Made by a program: the position numbers and the translations under genes | From: Arcicella rosea | GTDB taxonomy: Bacteria; Bacteroidota; Bacteroidia; Cytophagales; Spirosomataceae | DNA: 64,000 bases | Direction: 5' to 3' | NCBI RefSeq assembly: GCF_040543805.1 | Contig: NZ_JBEUMS010000006.1 | Coordinates: forward strand, 62,001 to 126,000 | The notes under the pieces: generated by a model | Database searches by the model: none | The model's input: only the letters and a program-made list of their open reading frames with translations | Told to the model about the DNA's origin: nothing | Shown here: positions 42,187-50,738 of the stretch, one piece after another | Position numbering within the stretch: position 1 is the first letter of the stretch | Layout: each line of letters starts with the position of its first letter

Positions 42187-42271
42187 TTCGGTTTTCTATT
42201 ATAAAGTTGGACAAATATAGATTTTCGAGGTCTATGTTTGTCCACTTTACCTTTTCGAGATTGATGTAACT

Positions 42272-42297
42272 AAAAAGGCAATCACAAAGGATTGCCA
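42272..42297 (-). terminator. Terminator of the dihydrofolate reductase-like gene
   Basis: Minus strand GGCAATC-ctttgt-GATTGCC then TTTTT, 25 bp past the stop at 42322. Confidence 0.75.
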
Positions 42298-42321
42298 ACA
42301 AATTTTGATAACACAATACGT

Positions 42322-42885
42322 TTACTCATTCTTCAATTGATAACATAAAACAACTACGCCAGATTTTAAGGGTGTAACACTTAGCAAACTAAGTTTTTGA
42401 TGTTTGTCTAATAAGTTAAAAATACTTAGACCTTTATTAATCAGTACTGGTGTAACAAAAAGATAAAATTCATCAATGTGTCCGCCAGCGATGAGTGATG
42501 CAACAAAACTTGCCCCGCCGTACACCAAAATATCTTTACCTTCTTGCTTTTTCAAATTTGCAATTTCCTCCACCAGATTTCCTTTGGCTAAAGTGGTATT
42601 TTTGCCAAAGGGAGTCTCTAAGCTTTTGGTGAAAATCACTTTAGGAATATTCACCATTTTCTGGGCGAAATCATACTTATTATCCTCTGGCTTAAATCCT
42701 TCAAAATGTGGAATAAAAGCCTCAGACATCTTTCTCCCAAGCAGCAAAGTATCAGAAGTATCTGCCAATTCATTGATTAATTGCCAGCCTTTTTCGTCTG
42801 GATACCACGACCAGTCTTCGTTTCCATCGGGTGTTGCGACATATCCATCAACCGAAATTCTCATTTGTAATTTTAGCTTTCTCAT
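42322..42885 (-). CDS. Dihydrofolate reductase-family protein (RibD C-terminal-like)
   Basis: 187 residues. Begins RKLKLQMRISVDGYVATPDG, with NADPH-loop-like DTLLLGRKMSEAF, GKDILVYGGASFVASLIAGG, and DEFYLFVTPVLINKGLSIFN, the pattern of the RibD_C/YyaP-YwjB group rather than folA. Probably an NADPH-dependent reductase of unknown substrate. A second member of the same family is at 45453-46073. Confidence 0.88.
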   Translation of the reverse strand: MRKLKLQMRISVDGYVATPDGNEDWSWYPDEKGWQLINELADTSDTLLLGRKMSEAFIPHFEGFKPEDNKYDFAQKMVNIPKVIFTKSLETPFGKNTTLAKGNLVEEIANLKKQEGKDILVYGGASFVASLIAGGHIDEFYLFVTPVLINKGLSIFNLLDKHQKLSLLSVTPLKSGVVVLCYQLKNE

Positions 42886-43010
42886 GGCTTTTTGTTTTTA
42901 CAAATGTAGCTTAAAAAGGTTTTTCGTAACGGCTATCTATGCGTCAATCAAAGGTGCAATTGCGACAATTTTAGCCTCAAAATCAGCCTGTTATATTATC
43001 AATGACAATT

Positions 43011-43409
43011 TTACTTTCTTTTAATTCTATCCAGTTTCATTTTAATAACTAAAGTTGAGTCAGGAGAAACATTGGGAGGATAACCTTTTCTTTTCACTAG
43101 AAAATGAGGAGCGGTTAGTTCTCTAATTTCCCCTACTCGCATCCCTCTTAATCCTTCGTCCACTGCGGCTGTCGCTTGATTACCGCCAATCAACACTTTT
43201 ACAGGCGATTTTGAATGATAATTTGAATACAAAACAGTGCCATTTCTATAGCTTGTAGTTTCATAAATAAAAACCTCATCTCCTGCTTTGGCTTTAATGC
43301 CAGTTCCTTTTTCTACAATACGATATTGTAATCCTGATTTTGTCGTAACAATGTTATCTGAACAGCCTGCTAATATTAAGAGTAAAAATATTATTGCCAA
43401 TGGTTTCAT
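43011..43409 (-). CDS. FKBP-type peptidyl-prolyl isomerase lipoprotein
   Basis: 132 residues. Lipoprotein signal ending LLILAGCSDN (Cys about 16), then one FKBP domain: GLQYRIVEKGTGIKAKAGDE, VFIYETTSYRNGTVLYSN, and GLRGMRVGEIRELTAPHFLV. Shorter at the end than full FKBPs but the fold core is complete. Catalyses prolyl cis-trans isomerisation or serves as a chaperone in the envelope. Confidence 0.9.
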   Translation of the reverse strand: MKPLAIIFLLLILAGCSDNIVTTKSGLQYRIVEKGTGIKAKAGDEVFIYETTSYRNGTVLYSNYHSKSPVKVLIGGNQATAAVDEGLRGMRVGEIRELTAPHFLVKRKGYPPNVSPDSTLVIKMKLDRIKRK

Positions 43410-43498
43410 GGATTCTTTTATGGTTTATTGATAGTGATGATGAGTACTAACCCAGTGTTTGATAAAATATGGAACAAATCGAAAAGCGTTCTTAATAC

Positions 43499-43891
43499 TT
43501 ATAATATCTTTTTTTGTATTTGCCAATAATGCCCAAAAGGGTCTTGAACCGTTCCTTGGCGGTAGCCATATTCGTAATCTTCAGCGGGACTGATTTCTAT
43601 TGCACCTGCAATGATTGCTTGGTTCATTACTGCATCTACATCTGGCACAAATAAACCAATGCAACAAGTACAGCCATTGTGTTTATCAGGAGAGAAGAAT
43701 TTAATAGAAGTAATTTCATGAACATGAAAAATAGCACCGTCAATACAAAACTCTGCTACGTGAATGCTACCATCTTCATTTCTAAAACATAGATTTTCTG
43801 TTGCGCCAAAGGCATTTTCATAAAATGAGATATCTTTTACGCCATTATTGATATAAAGTTCTGGAGCGAAAAAAGTTGTATTGGCTTTCAT
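43499..43891 (-). CDS. VOC-family (glyoxalase/bleomycin-resistance-like) protein
   Basis: 130 residues, two beta-alpha-beta-beta-beta halves: FFAPELYINNGVKDISFYEN and CIGLFVPDVDAVMNQAIIAG, ending with the family phrase YRQGTVQDPFGHYWQIQKK (metal-site His and Glu equivalents vary). PhnB/YdfO-like group. Substrate unknown; often in resistance or small-molecule modification. Confidence 0.88.
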   Translation of the reverse strand: MKANTTFFAPELYINNGVKDISFYENAFGATENLCFRNEDGSIHVAEFCIDGAIFHVHEITSIKFFSPDKHNGCTCCIGLFVPDVDAVMNQAIIAGAIEISPAEDYEYGYRQGTVQDPFGHYWQIQKKIL

Positions 43892-43968
43892 TGCTATTGT
43901 CGTTTTAGAAAGAGATTAGATTTTTTGTGCAACAGTAATAATATTGTGTTTCAGAGAAATGTCTGTAC

Positions 43969-44364
43969 TTAACTCTTTCTCGCATTAGTTGAATGGAACC
44001 TATTCTCTACATAAATTACAAAAACGATTCCAAGCGTATAGGCAATTAAGTCAATCCATTCAAACGATGTTCCTATTACTGTTCTGGCAAATTTTGAATG
44101 TCCTAAACCTATTTTGGTAACAATATCAAAGTATTGCAAAACCTCAAGCGTAAAAGAAAAAATTAAAACAGCTATTGCTGTTTTTAAAAAAGGAGAATCT
44201 ACAAATGATTTCACAAAAGAATAAATCAGAATGACCACTAAAAAATCCCCAAAATAAGGTCGAATAAATTGGTCATGAACAAACATCGCAATAAGTACTT
44301 CGACTACAAATAACAAAAATGCTATGATAAAATAATTCCAGTTGAATTTTAGAATACTGCTCAT
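43969..44364 (-). CDS. DUF2809 membrane protein
   Basis: 131 residues, four to five helices: NYFIIAFLLFVVEVLIAMFV, FGDFLVVILIYSFVKSF, LKTAIAVLIFSFTLEVLQYF and IDLIAYTLGIVFVIYVENRF. The conserved EVLQYF-D and GTSFEWIDLIAY with an acidic residue match the DUF2809 family. The function is unknown. Confidence 0.88.
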   Translation of the reverse strand: MSSILKFNWNYFIIAFLLFVVEVLIAMFVHDQFIRPYFGDFLVVILIYSFVKSFVDSPFLKTAIAVLIFSFTLEVLQYFDIVTKIGLGHSKFARTVIGTSFEWIDLIAYTLGIVFVIYVENRFHSTNARKS

Positions 44365-44514
44365 TGGTAACGGTTTATGGGCTTATAAATGGCGAAGTAG
44401 CGAATTTACCAAAAGCTTTATACTTTGTGGTTATTTTTTTGTGTCTGCTGTCGGACTCTCAACAATCTTAGCTTCTCTCAGTCCTTCTAGAAGCACTTAT
44501 TTGTTCGTACAGTT
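44365..44514. other. Intergenic region without a gene, Bacteroidota cassette-like text
   Basis: 150 bp holding GTAACGGTTTATGGGCTTAT and GGCGAAGTAGCGAATTTACC, a kind of spacer often seen next to small accessory genes in Bacteroidota. No element of the E family here. Confidence 0.35.
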
Positions 44515-45357
44515 TTATTTCTTGCGTTGTTTGAATAGCCATTTTGGTAATGTCTCTCCTAAAATCTGTGTCGTAAAAACATTATCGTGTGTTGTTGCTT
44601 TTAACTTCCAAAAACGAATATTTTCACTCATTTCTCTATAAAATTGTTCGTCACTATTGATTGGATTTTCGGTGTCGTCAATACCGTGAATCAACCAAAT
44701 AGGAGTCGTTGCCAACTCTTGTATTTTGTCAAACTGAGGAATGCCTGAAATACTAATTCCTGCAGCAAAAAGTTCTGGTCTGGCTGATAACGAATTTATC
44801 ACTGTTGAACCTCCCATAGAAAATCCGATTACATAAATTCTTTTAGTGTCAATATTCAAATTTAATTTTAGTGTGTCAATAAGTGCTAATACTGAATTTA
44901 GACAGGCTCTTGGTGTTGAATAAAGCACATTTCTTGAAGTGTCCATTACATAGTCAGATGAACGGGTAGGGAATTGTGGTGCTCAAACATAAGCTGGATA
45001 TTTATTTTGAATATCAGGACTTGCAAACAACTTTTGTAATATTCCAAGTTGAGATTTATTGTCAGTTCCAACAGGTCGCCCTGAACTATGATATATAACT
45101 ACTAGTGGATATTTTTCCTTAGTTTTTAATTGATTGGGTTTAAATAGACGATACTTAATTTCTATTTGCTCTTTTCCCACAAAAGTTGCAGAATCAAAAA
45201 TGTCGTTGTCTAAACTTTTGATTTTTAGAATCGCTTGTTTTGATAAAGATGTGTCAGCAGTATTTTCAATAACAGTTTCTCCGAATTGTGTTTTAGTTGT
45301 CGAACAAGATGTCAATAATATCGTAGAGATAAATAAGGCTAAAAGGGGTTTTGTCAT
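44515..45357 (-). pseudogene. Lipoprotein alpha/beta hydrolase (dienelactone/prolyl-oligopeptidase-like) interrupted by an in-frame TGA
   Basis: Two frames in the same register, 44983-45357 and 44515-44982, are separated only by a TGA at 44983-44985. Before it the protein has a lipoprotein signal (STILLTSCSTTK) and YPLVVIYHSSGRPVGTDNKS; after it come APQFPTRSSDYVMDTS, the nucleophile elbow YVIGFSMGGSTVIN and IPVWLIHGIDD-like TPIWLIHGIDDTENP. Read through, it is a ~280-residue secreted peptidase-like hydrolase. The stop replaces a residue in the phrase YPAYV-x-APQFP; one base change from TTA (Leu) would explain it. Probably a recent pseudogene, or a sequencing error. Confidence 0.8.
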
Positions 45358-45452
45358 TGTTAAGTTTCTGTTTGTTTGAGAGGTGTGCAAAATTGCTACC
45401 AACTAGTCATAAGCACTCCAACAACTCCAAACTGGTGTTATCGGGTCGTTTT

Positions 45453-46073
45453 CTATTTCCTTATCAGTTTATATCTTAAATGGGTTGTCAAGTCTGACGG
45501 TACTACCTCTTCAATTTGTATGTCATATTTGTCTTTATCAATGCCTTCAAAGAGTCGAATACCACTTCCTAAAAAAACAGGTGCAATGTGAATAAAAAAC
45601 TCGTCAATAAGTCCTGCGTTTAGAAATTGTTGAATTGTGTTTGCTCCACCTTGTATTCTTACATCCTTTCCTTTTGCTGATTGTCTTGCTTTGTCTAAGG
45701 CACTTTCTATTCCATCATTTATGAAGTAAAAAGTTGTCGTTCCTTCTTGAACCCAAGGTTCTCGTTTTTCGTGTGTTAGTACATAAACGTCAGCTTTGTA
45801 TAGGTCATTTGGCCAACTGGCTTCGCCTTCTTCAAACATGCGTTTTCCCATAATAAATACACCCGTTCGCTCAATTGTCCCTCTAATAAATTCCCCATCA
45901 AGTCCATCTTCTTCACCTCCTTCAAATCCTAAATATTCCCAAAATGCTTTTTGATTAAACATCCAAGAATGAATTTGTCCTGAAACACCACCCATAGGAT
46001 TTTGAGGACTTCTGTTATCTCCTGCAAAAAAACCATCAAGAGATATTCCACTATCGAAAATTATTCTACTCAT
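45453..46073 (-). CDS. Dihydrofolate reductase-family protein (RibD C-terminal-like), second copy
   Basis: 206 residues. Starts RIIFDSGISLDGFFAGDN, with RTGVFIMGKRMFEEGEASWP, DVRIQGGANTIQQFLNAGLI and DEFFIHIAPVFLGSGIRLFE. Same family as 42322-42885 but diverged; not a recent duplication. Function unknown; often in resistance or modification contexts. Confidence 0.88.
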   Translation of the reverse strand: MSRIIFDSGISLDGFFAGDNRSPQNPMGGVSGQIHSWMFNQKAFWEYLGFEGGEEDGLDGEFIRGTIERTGVFIMGKRMFEEGEASWPNDLYKADVYVLTHEKREPWVQEGTTTFYFINDGIESALDKARQSAKGKDVRIQGGANTIQQFLNAGLIDEFFIHIAPVFLGSGIRLFEGIDKDKYDIQIEEVVPSDLTTHLRYKLIRK

Positions 46074-46191
46074 ATTTTTCTTATCTGTAATTAAGAGTTC
46101 TTGTTTGTTTACTTAACTGATGGAATGGTTGCCCTAACAATGTTTTATACTCTGGCTATTTCTTTGCATGTTGAAGATATTCTTGAATTTG

Positions 46192-46650
46192 TTATTTTTC
46201 ACAAAGTTCTTTCAGCTTGTCGAGTGCTTTGGGGTAGCTCTCGTTCATATAATCTACAAAATCTTCTGCGGTGTCTAAGTCAACAATAACGGTTGTAGTC
46301 ACATTGTTTTCTTCGAAAGTATAGTTTTCAAATCCATTTGCCCATTTTTCTACTTCTGGTCCTTCCGTAATTTCTTGGTCAGCTTTTAAAAGACCATAAT
46401 GTTGAATCGAAACAAACTGGTTAGGAATGTTTTCAACTATCATAGAAACCATACCTCCCTTTTCTCCTTTTTCATCTACACCAACAAATAGCATTTTACT
46501 TCCCTTGTCCCAACTTCCCTCATAGGTAGAGGTCGGATTAAACAAAGAAGTCCATTCTTTATAAGTTGATATACTGTTAATGCCAAGCATAAAATCATAT
46601 ATCTTGGTCGCAGGAGCATTGATGCTTACTTTGAATTGTAACTTTTCCAT
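46192..46650 (-). CDS. SRPBCC/AHSA1-type ligand-binding protein
   Basis: 152 residues. Opens with the START-like phrase KVSINAPATKIYDFMLG, then WTSLFNPTSTYEGSWDKGSK, KGGMVSMIVENIPNQFVSIQ and a C-terminal helix AEDFVDYMNESYPKALDKLK. Typical small hydrophobic-pocket protein; ligand unknown. Paired by position, not clearly by operon, with the upstream genes. Confidence 0.85.
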   Translation of the reverse strand: MEKLQFKVSINAPATKIYDFMLGINSISTYKEWTSLFNPTSTYEGSWDKGSKMLFVGVDEKGEKGGMVSMIVENIPNQFVSIQHYGLLKADQEITEGPEVEKWANGFENYTFEENNVTTTVIVDLDTAEDFVDYMNESYPKALDKLKELCEK

Positions 46651-46746
46651 ACTATTAAATATCGTTTAAATTAGTATTTCAAGTTACTATTTTCCATCAT
46701 ACTTTGCAATCGTTTAACATGGGCTTCAACTAGTCATATATTTTTG

Positions 46747-47277
46747 TCAATGGTAGATTTTGTTAAATATAATCCTCCTGTCGATTTTGTCTATATTTTG
46801 TTTATAGACATAGTTTAGGGTATAATCCTTAATCCGAAACGTTTCGGAATCTTCTATGAAATCTTTCATTTTTAAGTCAATGTACACATTGTAAATTTTC
46901 AACGAATCTGTTAAGTTTTTTGCGTCTTTAGCAATGGTATAAACATTCTTACTCTGATATAAATAATTTTGTGTATAAACCTTAACATACAAAGTGTCTT
47001 TTAAATGGCTAATATCCAAGGAGTCTATATATCTTAAAGAATCTATTGAAACTTTTCTGATTTGTTCGGAAATTTGATTCCACTGTTTCTTTTTGGGAAA
47101 ATATCCGATGAGTCTCAAGTCCATATCCATAAACTCTTTTAAACTAATTCGGCTTATGTTTCTGTAGCTATTTCTGGTGCTTACATTGTTATTCACTTTG
47201 TTTGATTGTGCTGAGGTGGTGAAAATAGCGACTAATAGGCAAAAACCTGTGAGACTTAACATTATTGACTTTTTCAT
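46747..47277 (-). CDS. Hypothetical secreted protein
   Basis: 176 residues with a signal peptide (MKKSIMLSLTGFCLLVAIFT). The mature part is charged and repeat-poor: NISRISLKEFMDMDLRLIGY, SLRYIDSLDISHLKDTLYVK, and KNLTDSLKIYNVYIDLKMK. No family recognised. Element E4 lies in its upstream gap, behind the next small gene. Confidence 0.6.
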   Translation of the reverse strand: MKKSIMLSLTGFCLLVAIFTTSAQSNKVNNNVSTRNSYRNISRISLKEFMDMDLRLIGYFPKKKQWNQISEQIRKVSIDSLRYIDSLDISHLKDTLYVKVYTQNYLYQSKNVYTIAKDAKNLTDSLKIYNVYIDLKMKDFIEDSETFRIKDYTLNYVYKQNIDKIDRRIIFNKIYH

Positions 47278-47324
47278 TTCTATCGGTTTAGTTATTTAAT
47301 TTCTTATAGTGTATGGCTGTCTTC

Positions 47325-47410
47325 TACTTGTTCAAAACTGTGGCTTGGACTTTTATCAAAAGAACCACTTAATATAAGTGACACTTTGCTTTAAAATGAA
47401 CCAACGGGGG
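47325..47410 (-). repeat. Palindromic interspersed element E4 (3' of a small membrane-protein gene)
   Basis: TTGTTCAAAACTGTGGCTTGGA, TATCAAAAGAACC, AAGTGACACTTTGC, then AACCAACGGGGG, which ends 3 bp from the stop codon of the 47414-47746 gene. Confidence 0.8.
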
Positions 47411-47413
47411 ATT

Positions 47414-47746
47414 TCAGATACATTTTTGATAAAAAACTAGTAGATAATTTTTGAACATATCATATAAATTGTAAGAACAGAATAATATGTGAGGGACAAA
47501 AATAATAACCCAACTTTGGTTACTATACTTAAAAATAACACCTCGCATTATCTCACCTATAGAAACAGGTATTACAATGAGTACTAGAATATTGAAGACC
47601 ATTCCCAAATATCCAAACAAAAATGGATTCGAATCTGAGATAAAAAACCTATTTGCCTTTTTGAATAAAAAGTAAAATACAGTTGATAGTACAATATGAA
47701 TTGTTAGAGTCAATAGCATAATTTTCAACCTTTTATTTATTTCCAA
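47414..47746 (-). CDS. Hypothetical small membrane protein (3-4 TM)
   Basis: 110 residues: helices at about 9-27 (MLLTLTIHIVLSTVFYFLF), 42-62 (FLFGYLGMVFNILVLIVIPV) and 78-104 (WVIIFVPHILFCSYNLYDMF). No recognised family. Ends directly before element E4 and is followed upstream by a 314-bp non-coding gap. Confidence 0.6.
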   Translation of the reverse strand: MEINKRLKIMLLTLTIHIVLSTVFYFLFKKANRFFISDSNPFLFGYLGMVFNILVLIVIPVSIGEIMRGVIFKYSNQSWVIIFVPHILFCSYNLYDMFKNYLLVFYQKCI

Positions 47747-48060
47747 TTAAAATTAATGACAGTCCCATTGCCGTTGTCAGTGTCTCGCTGACAACTTTTC
47801 AGCGGATGTTTTGTCCTAAAATAGGTTGACAGTTTCAGTTAAGCTATCTTATGACAAGACACTTAAACTAGTGAGTGAATTTCTCTTAATATATAGTGTA
47901 AGCTCTAATAGCTCCTCTACTGATTCAAACCTGTGGCTTGGACTTTTAAATTGTTTCTTTTCAAAAGAAATATTCTATTTGAGTACAAGTGACACTTTGC
48001 TTTAAAATGCACAAGTGAGGGGTTTTAAGTAAAAAACACTTAGACTAGCTGGGTTTCAGA
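47747..48060. other. Gene-free gap with a hairpin and element E5
   Basis: GTTGTCAG-tgtctcg-CTGACAAC (47775-47797 region) forms a hairpin; the remainder is element E5. No coding signal. Confidence 0.6.
47921..48056 (-). repeat. Palindromic interspersed element E5 (3' of the 83-residue protein gene)
   Basis: Near-complete element: GATTCAAACCTGTGGCTTGG, TTTCTTTTCAAAAGAAA, GAGTACAAGTGACACTTTGC, then ACAAGTGAGGGG and AAACACTTAGACTAGCTGGG. Ends about 5 bp from the stop codon at 48061. Confidence 0.85.
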
Positions 48061-48312
48061 TTATCCGTTTACATTTCTACTTTTTAATTCTTTGTTGATA
48101 TTAGTAATTGAATTGTATATGATAGCTGTAATAGGTAAAAATGAAAATGGAATAATATTTGATAATTGAAATCCATTTTTGATTGTCTGGAAGATAGTTA
48201 TTATCAGTGTTATTATTAAACTACCTACCATTAAACCAAAAGCAAAGTTTAAACTCTTTTTCTTTTTAATTAACTCTTCCGTAGAGAGTTCATGTAAATT
48301 TTCCTTTTCCAT
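48061..48312 (-). CDS. Small membrane protein (redox-active disulfide protein 2-like family)
   Basis: 83 residues, start MEKENLHELSTEELIKKKKS, two helices (FGLMVGSLIITLIITIFQTI and IIPFSFLPITAIIYNSITNI) and a basic tail ELKSRN. Similar layout and N/C ends to 50343-50615. Bacteroidota relatives are labelled redox-active disulfide protein 2, though no Cys is visible here. Function unknown. Confidence 0.65.
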   Translation of the reverse strand: MEKENLHELSTEELIKKKKSLNFAFGLMVGSLIITLIITIFQTIKNGFQLSNIIPFSFLPITAIIYNSITNINKELKSRNVNG

Positions 48313-48362
48313 TTTTTTAGTTTTTAGATGGTGATTTTTTAAATACTTCCCGACAACGGTGT

Positions 48363-48433
48363 TAAATCATCTTCTTTTCAAAAGAAGTATTCTATTTTAT
48401 GCAAGTGACACTATACCTTACAATAGCAGGGTA
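48363..48433 (-). repeat. Palindromic interspersed element E6, partial (3' of the 65-residue protein gene)
   Basis: Proximal part only: CTTCTTTTCAAAAGAAG palindrome, ATTCTATTTTATGCAAGTGACACT, then AATAGCAGGG. Ends 15 bp from the stop at 48448. Confidence 0.7.
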
Positions 48434-48447
48434 AAACTGACCAAAGG

Positions 48448-48645
48448 TTATTCTTTGGTCTTTCCAGTATTTCTAAAAAGTATGATAAATGCAACGCCAA
48501 AAAATAATCGATAAATAATAAATGCGTAAAAAGGAACATCAAATGATAGAATTTCATACGATGCTTTTGGCTTGATAAAAGCGTAAATTACTTCAAGCAA
48601 ATAAAAAAAGCCGAGTATCAAAAAAACGTATTTAAAATTCTTCAT
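48448..48645 (-). CDS. Very small membrane protein
   Basis: 65 residues: two helices, FKYVFLILGFFYLLEVIYAF and FYAFIIYRLFFGVAFIILF, short basic tail RNTGKTKE. Family not recognised. It is a single-gene unit between E6 and E7, so I accept it as real despite its size. Confidence 0.6.
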   Translation of the reverse strand: MKNFKYVFLILGFFYLLEVIYAFIKPKASYEILSFDVPFYAFIIYRLFFGVAFIILFRNTGKTKE

Positions 48646-48709
48646 GATTATATTTTTTGTTTAAATTCAAAAAAGGTTGCTTTGATTTGTATTAAAATTG
48701 TCTATGTTC

Positions 48710-48780
48710 TTGCTTCTGAGTGCAGTCTGAGAAGCATTTTATTGGTTGGTCTATTGAAAAACACTTATAACAGCGAGGGG
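48710..48780 (-). repeat. Palindromic interspersed element E7, distal modules (3' of the DUF6624-like gene)
   Basis: TGCTTCTGAGTGCAGTCTGA-GAAGCATTTTATTGG, GGTCTATTGAAAAACACTTATAAC, AGCGAGGGG. Ends 7 bp from the stop at 48788. Confidence 0.8.
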
Positions 48781-48787
48781 CAGAAGT

Positions 48788-49747
48788 TTATTTTTGTCCT
48801 TTTAGCCTCTTTTCAAGGGCAGGGAGTTCTTTTTTGTATCGTTTGGCGTCCCAAGTAATATCCCATCCTTTAACATAAACAGACATAGGTTCAAGTCCTA
48901 CTTTCATTCTTCGTTTATCCACATTCTCAGGGTCTTGAAGTGGTAAAACAAAGCTTTTCTCAGTGTCTTCGTCGTAACCAATTTGGCTTCCATAAATTTG
49001 ACGTTTGCCTTCTTCTAATGCAACTCTATCTTCTAATAAAGCCAAAGAACTTGCACTTGCTTTGTTAGTTTTTACGGCTTCTCTCATCATCGGAAGGTAT
49101 TTTTGTTGGGTTTTCAAGTCAGAGTGTTGAATTACTAAAAACAGTGTTTGGTTGGCTTGTCCACCAATTTTGTCAACTCCCAGCCAACCATACTTGTCCA
49201 ATATCTCTGTAACTTTCATCAAATTGATACTGTCTTTTAGCATCATAATTGTACCCAAACTATCCACTTTTTTACTATCGTATCCAAACTCTTTTTGTGC
49301 AGTAATAAATTGTTGTCTTATCAGTTGGTCATCATCATAAATTGCCAAGAGCTTGGCCTGTAAAGGTTTATCATAATTGGCTTCTTTTTTATCTAATTCC
49401 TTTTGCATTTCAATTACCAAGTTGTTCCACCTATCGTCTTCGTGTAATGAATTTAGGTCTGAATCTGCTTTTAGGTGTCTGACATTAACCCAACCATTTC
49501 TTAATGCACTGTTCAACCATTCAAAAGCCAAGTTTTTATCACCAAGCAATGAAGCTGCACAACTTGCATTATAAATATTCCCTGCACTTTTTTGTTCTAT
49601 CTTAAATGCTGCCTTAAACATATCTACAGCTTTTTTGTAGTCTTTACTTTGGTAGAATTTGTCTGCCTCCGCAATGAGAGATTTGTAAGTTTGTCCATAA
49701 GTTAATGAACATACAAATAGAAGTAGGATTGTAATTTTGAGTTTCAT
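48788..49747 (-). CDS. Secreted TPR protein with DUF6624-like domain
   Basis: 319 residues from the ATG at 49747, which gives a signal peptide (MKLKITILLLFVCSLTYGQ); the longer frame to 49825 lacks one. A TPR-like start (KSLIAEADKFYQSKDYKKAV, AGNIYNASCAASLLGDKNLA) is followed by a C-terminal domain with QQFITAQKEFGYDSKKVDSL, KYGWLGVDKIGGQANQTLF and QIYGSQIGYDEDTEKSFVLP, the DUF6624 pattern. Function unknown. Confidence 0.78.
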   Translation of the reverse strand: MKLKITILLLFVCSLTYGQTYKSLIAEADKFYQSKDYKKAVDMFKAAFKIEQKSAGNIYNASCAASLLGDKNLAFEWLNSALRNGWVNVRHLKADSDLNSLHEDDRWNNLVIEMQKELDKKEANYDKPLQAKLLAIYDDDQLIRQQFITAQKEFGYDSKKVDSLGTIMMLKDSINLMKVTEILDKYGWLGVDKIGGQANQTLFLVIQHSDLKTQQKYLPMMREAVKTNKASASSLALLEDRVALEEGKRQIYGSQIGYDEDTEKSFVLPLQDPENVDKRRMKVGLEPMSVYVKGWDITWDAKRYKKELPALEKRLKGQK

Positions 49748-49816
49748 GTGTCTGTCATATTTAATTTCTGCTAACAGTTTGGCACTTGGTGAAGAAATGA
49801 ATTTCGATACCCAAAA

Positions 49817-49968
49817 TTGGTTCAAGCCTGTAGATTGGAATCTAAATTATTATCCTTTCAAAAGAGATACTCTCCATATAAGTACAAGTGACGCTTTGCT
49901 TCTGAGTGCAGTCTGAGAAGCATTTTTGGGGTTGGTCTAGGTGAAAAAACATTCACACCAGCAGGTGT
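49817..49968 (-). repeat. Palindromic interspersed element E8, full length (3' of the 63-residue protein gene)
   Basis: All modules: TTGGTTCAAGCCTG, a decayed TTATCCTTTCAAAAGAGATA, AAGTACAAGTGACGCTTTGC, TTCTGAGTGCAGTCTGAGAAG, GGTCTAGGTGAAAAAACATT, CACCAGCAGG. Ends 6-8 bp from the stop at 49975. Confidence 0.85.
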
Positions 49969-49974
49969 CAGTGT

Positions 49975-50166
49975 TTATTTTTCAGTTTCGTCCTTTTTTT
50001 TCTTAAATGTCATAAATAAACTGAAAATAAATGTTGTGAGGTAAATAAAACCTAATGCTGGATTTCTAAATACAAAATTGTGAAAATCAAATTCTCTAAG
50101 CAATCCCAAGCCTATTGGGAATGCTATGATGGCAAAACCAATATTAAAACCTATTTTATCCTTCAT
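49975..50166 (-). CDS. Very small membrane protein
   Basis: 63 residues: IGFNIGFAIIAFPIGLGLLR and LGFIYLTTFIFSLFMTFKKK helices, Lys/Glu tail. No family recognised; real status supported by position between E8 and the next gene unit. Confidence 0.55.
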   Translation of the reverse strand: MKDKIGFNIGFAIIAFPIGLGLLREFDFHNFVFRNPALGFIYLTTFIFSLFMTFKKKKDETEK

Positions 50167-50342
50167 TTTTTTACGTTTTTACTATTTTATAATCATCTAA
50201 TGTTTTGAAAATACTGTCCGTGGGTAATAAAATTAAATTTTGAGAACGTCCGATGTTGCAAAAAACTGTCCACGGGCAACCAAACTTTTATAAGCTGTCA
50301 GAAATTTGCAAAAATTATTTACCATCAACGAGACCAATATAT

Positions 50343-50615
50343 TTACTGACGTGATTTTATTTCTTTAATAATTTCATTGCCAGCATTAATTCTCTTTATA
50401 AATGAATAAATCAACCAAAGAATTATCCCTGTTAAGATGTAGCTAAAACTATCTTTCATGGCATAAACGAGTAATAGAATGGTGGTTACCAGTAAGCCAA
50501 TGCTGATTAACGTGTATTTAGTGTTTTTGGTAGAAGGAATTGTGTCATCCAACCTTCTTTTTTCAGCATAAAGCTCATCCACAGTCATTTCTGATAATTT
50601 CTTTTTTGCATTCAT
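50343..50615 (-). CDS. Small membrane protein (redox-active disulfide protein 2-like family), second copy
   Basis: 90 residues: MTVDELYAEKRRLDD-type N-terminus, two helices (YTLISIGLLVTTILLLVYAM and FSYILTGIILWLIYSFIKRI), tail EIIKEIKSRQ. Same size, helix order and end as 48061-48312, so probably a distant paralogue carried by a separate unit. The gap to 49975 holds two ACTGTCC[GA]CGGG-like repeats. Confidence 0.65.
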   Translation of the reverse strand: MNAKKKLSEMTVDELYAEKRRLDDTIPSTKNTKYTLISIGLLVTTILLLVYAMKDSFSYILTGIILWLIYSFIKRINAGNEIIKEIKSRQ

Positions 50616-50661
50616 TTTACATTACTACGTTAAAAACATCATTATCAATTCGGCAATATGT

Positions 50662-50722
50662 ACACAGTCTGATAAGCATTTTATTGGTTGGTCTAAGTGA
50701 AAAGCACTTAGACCAACGGGGG
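50662..50722 (-). repeat. Palindromic interspersed element E9, distal modules (3' of a lipoprotein gene)
   Basis: CACAGTCTGATAAGCATTTT, GGTCTAAGTGAAAAGCACTTAGACC (stem of 10), AACGGGGG. Ends 16 bp from the stop at 50739. Confidence 0.82.
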
Positions 50723-50738
50723 AAAAAACTAAAATTAT

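Noticed and set aside
44983..44985. TGA as selenocysteine or a reassigned codon
   Set aside because: No SECIS-like structure was noticed, other genes in the window use TGA as a normal stop, and the residue is not at an expected redox site.
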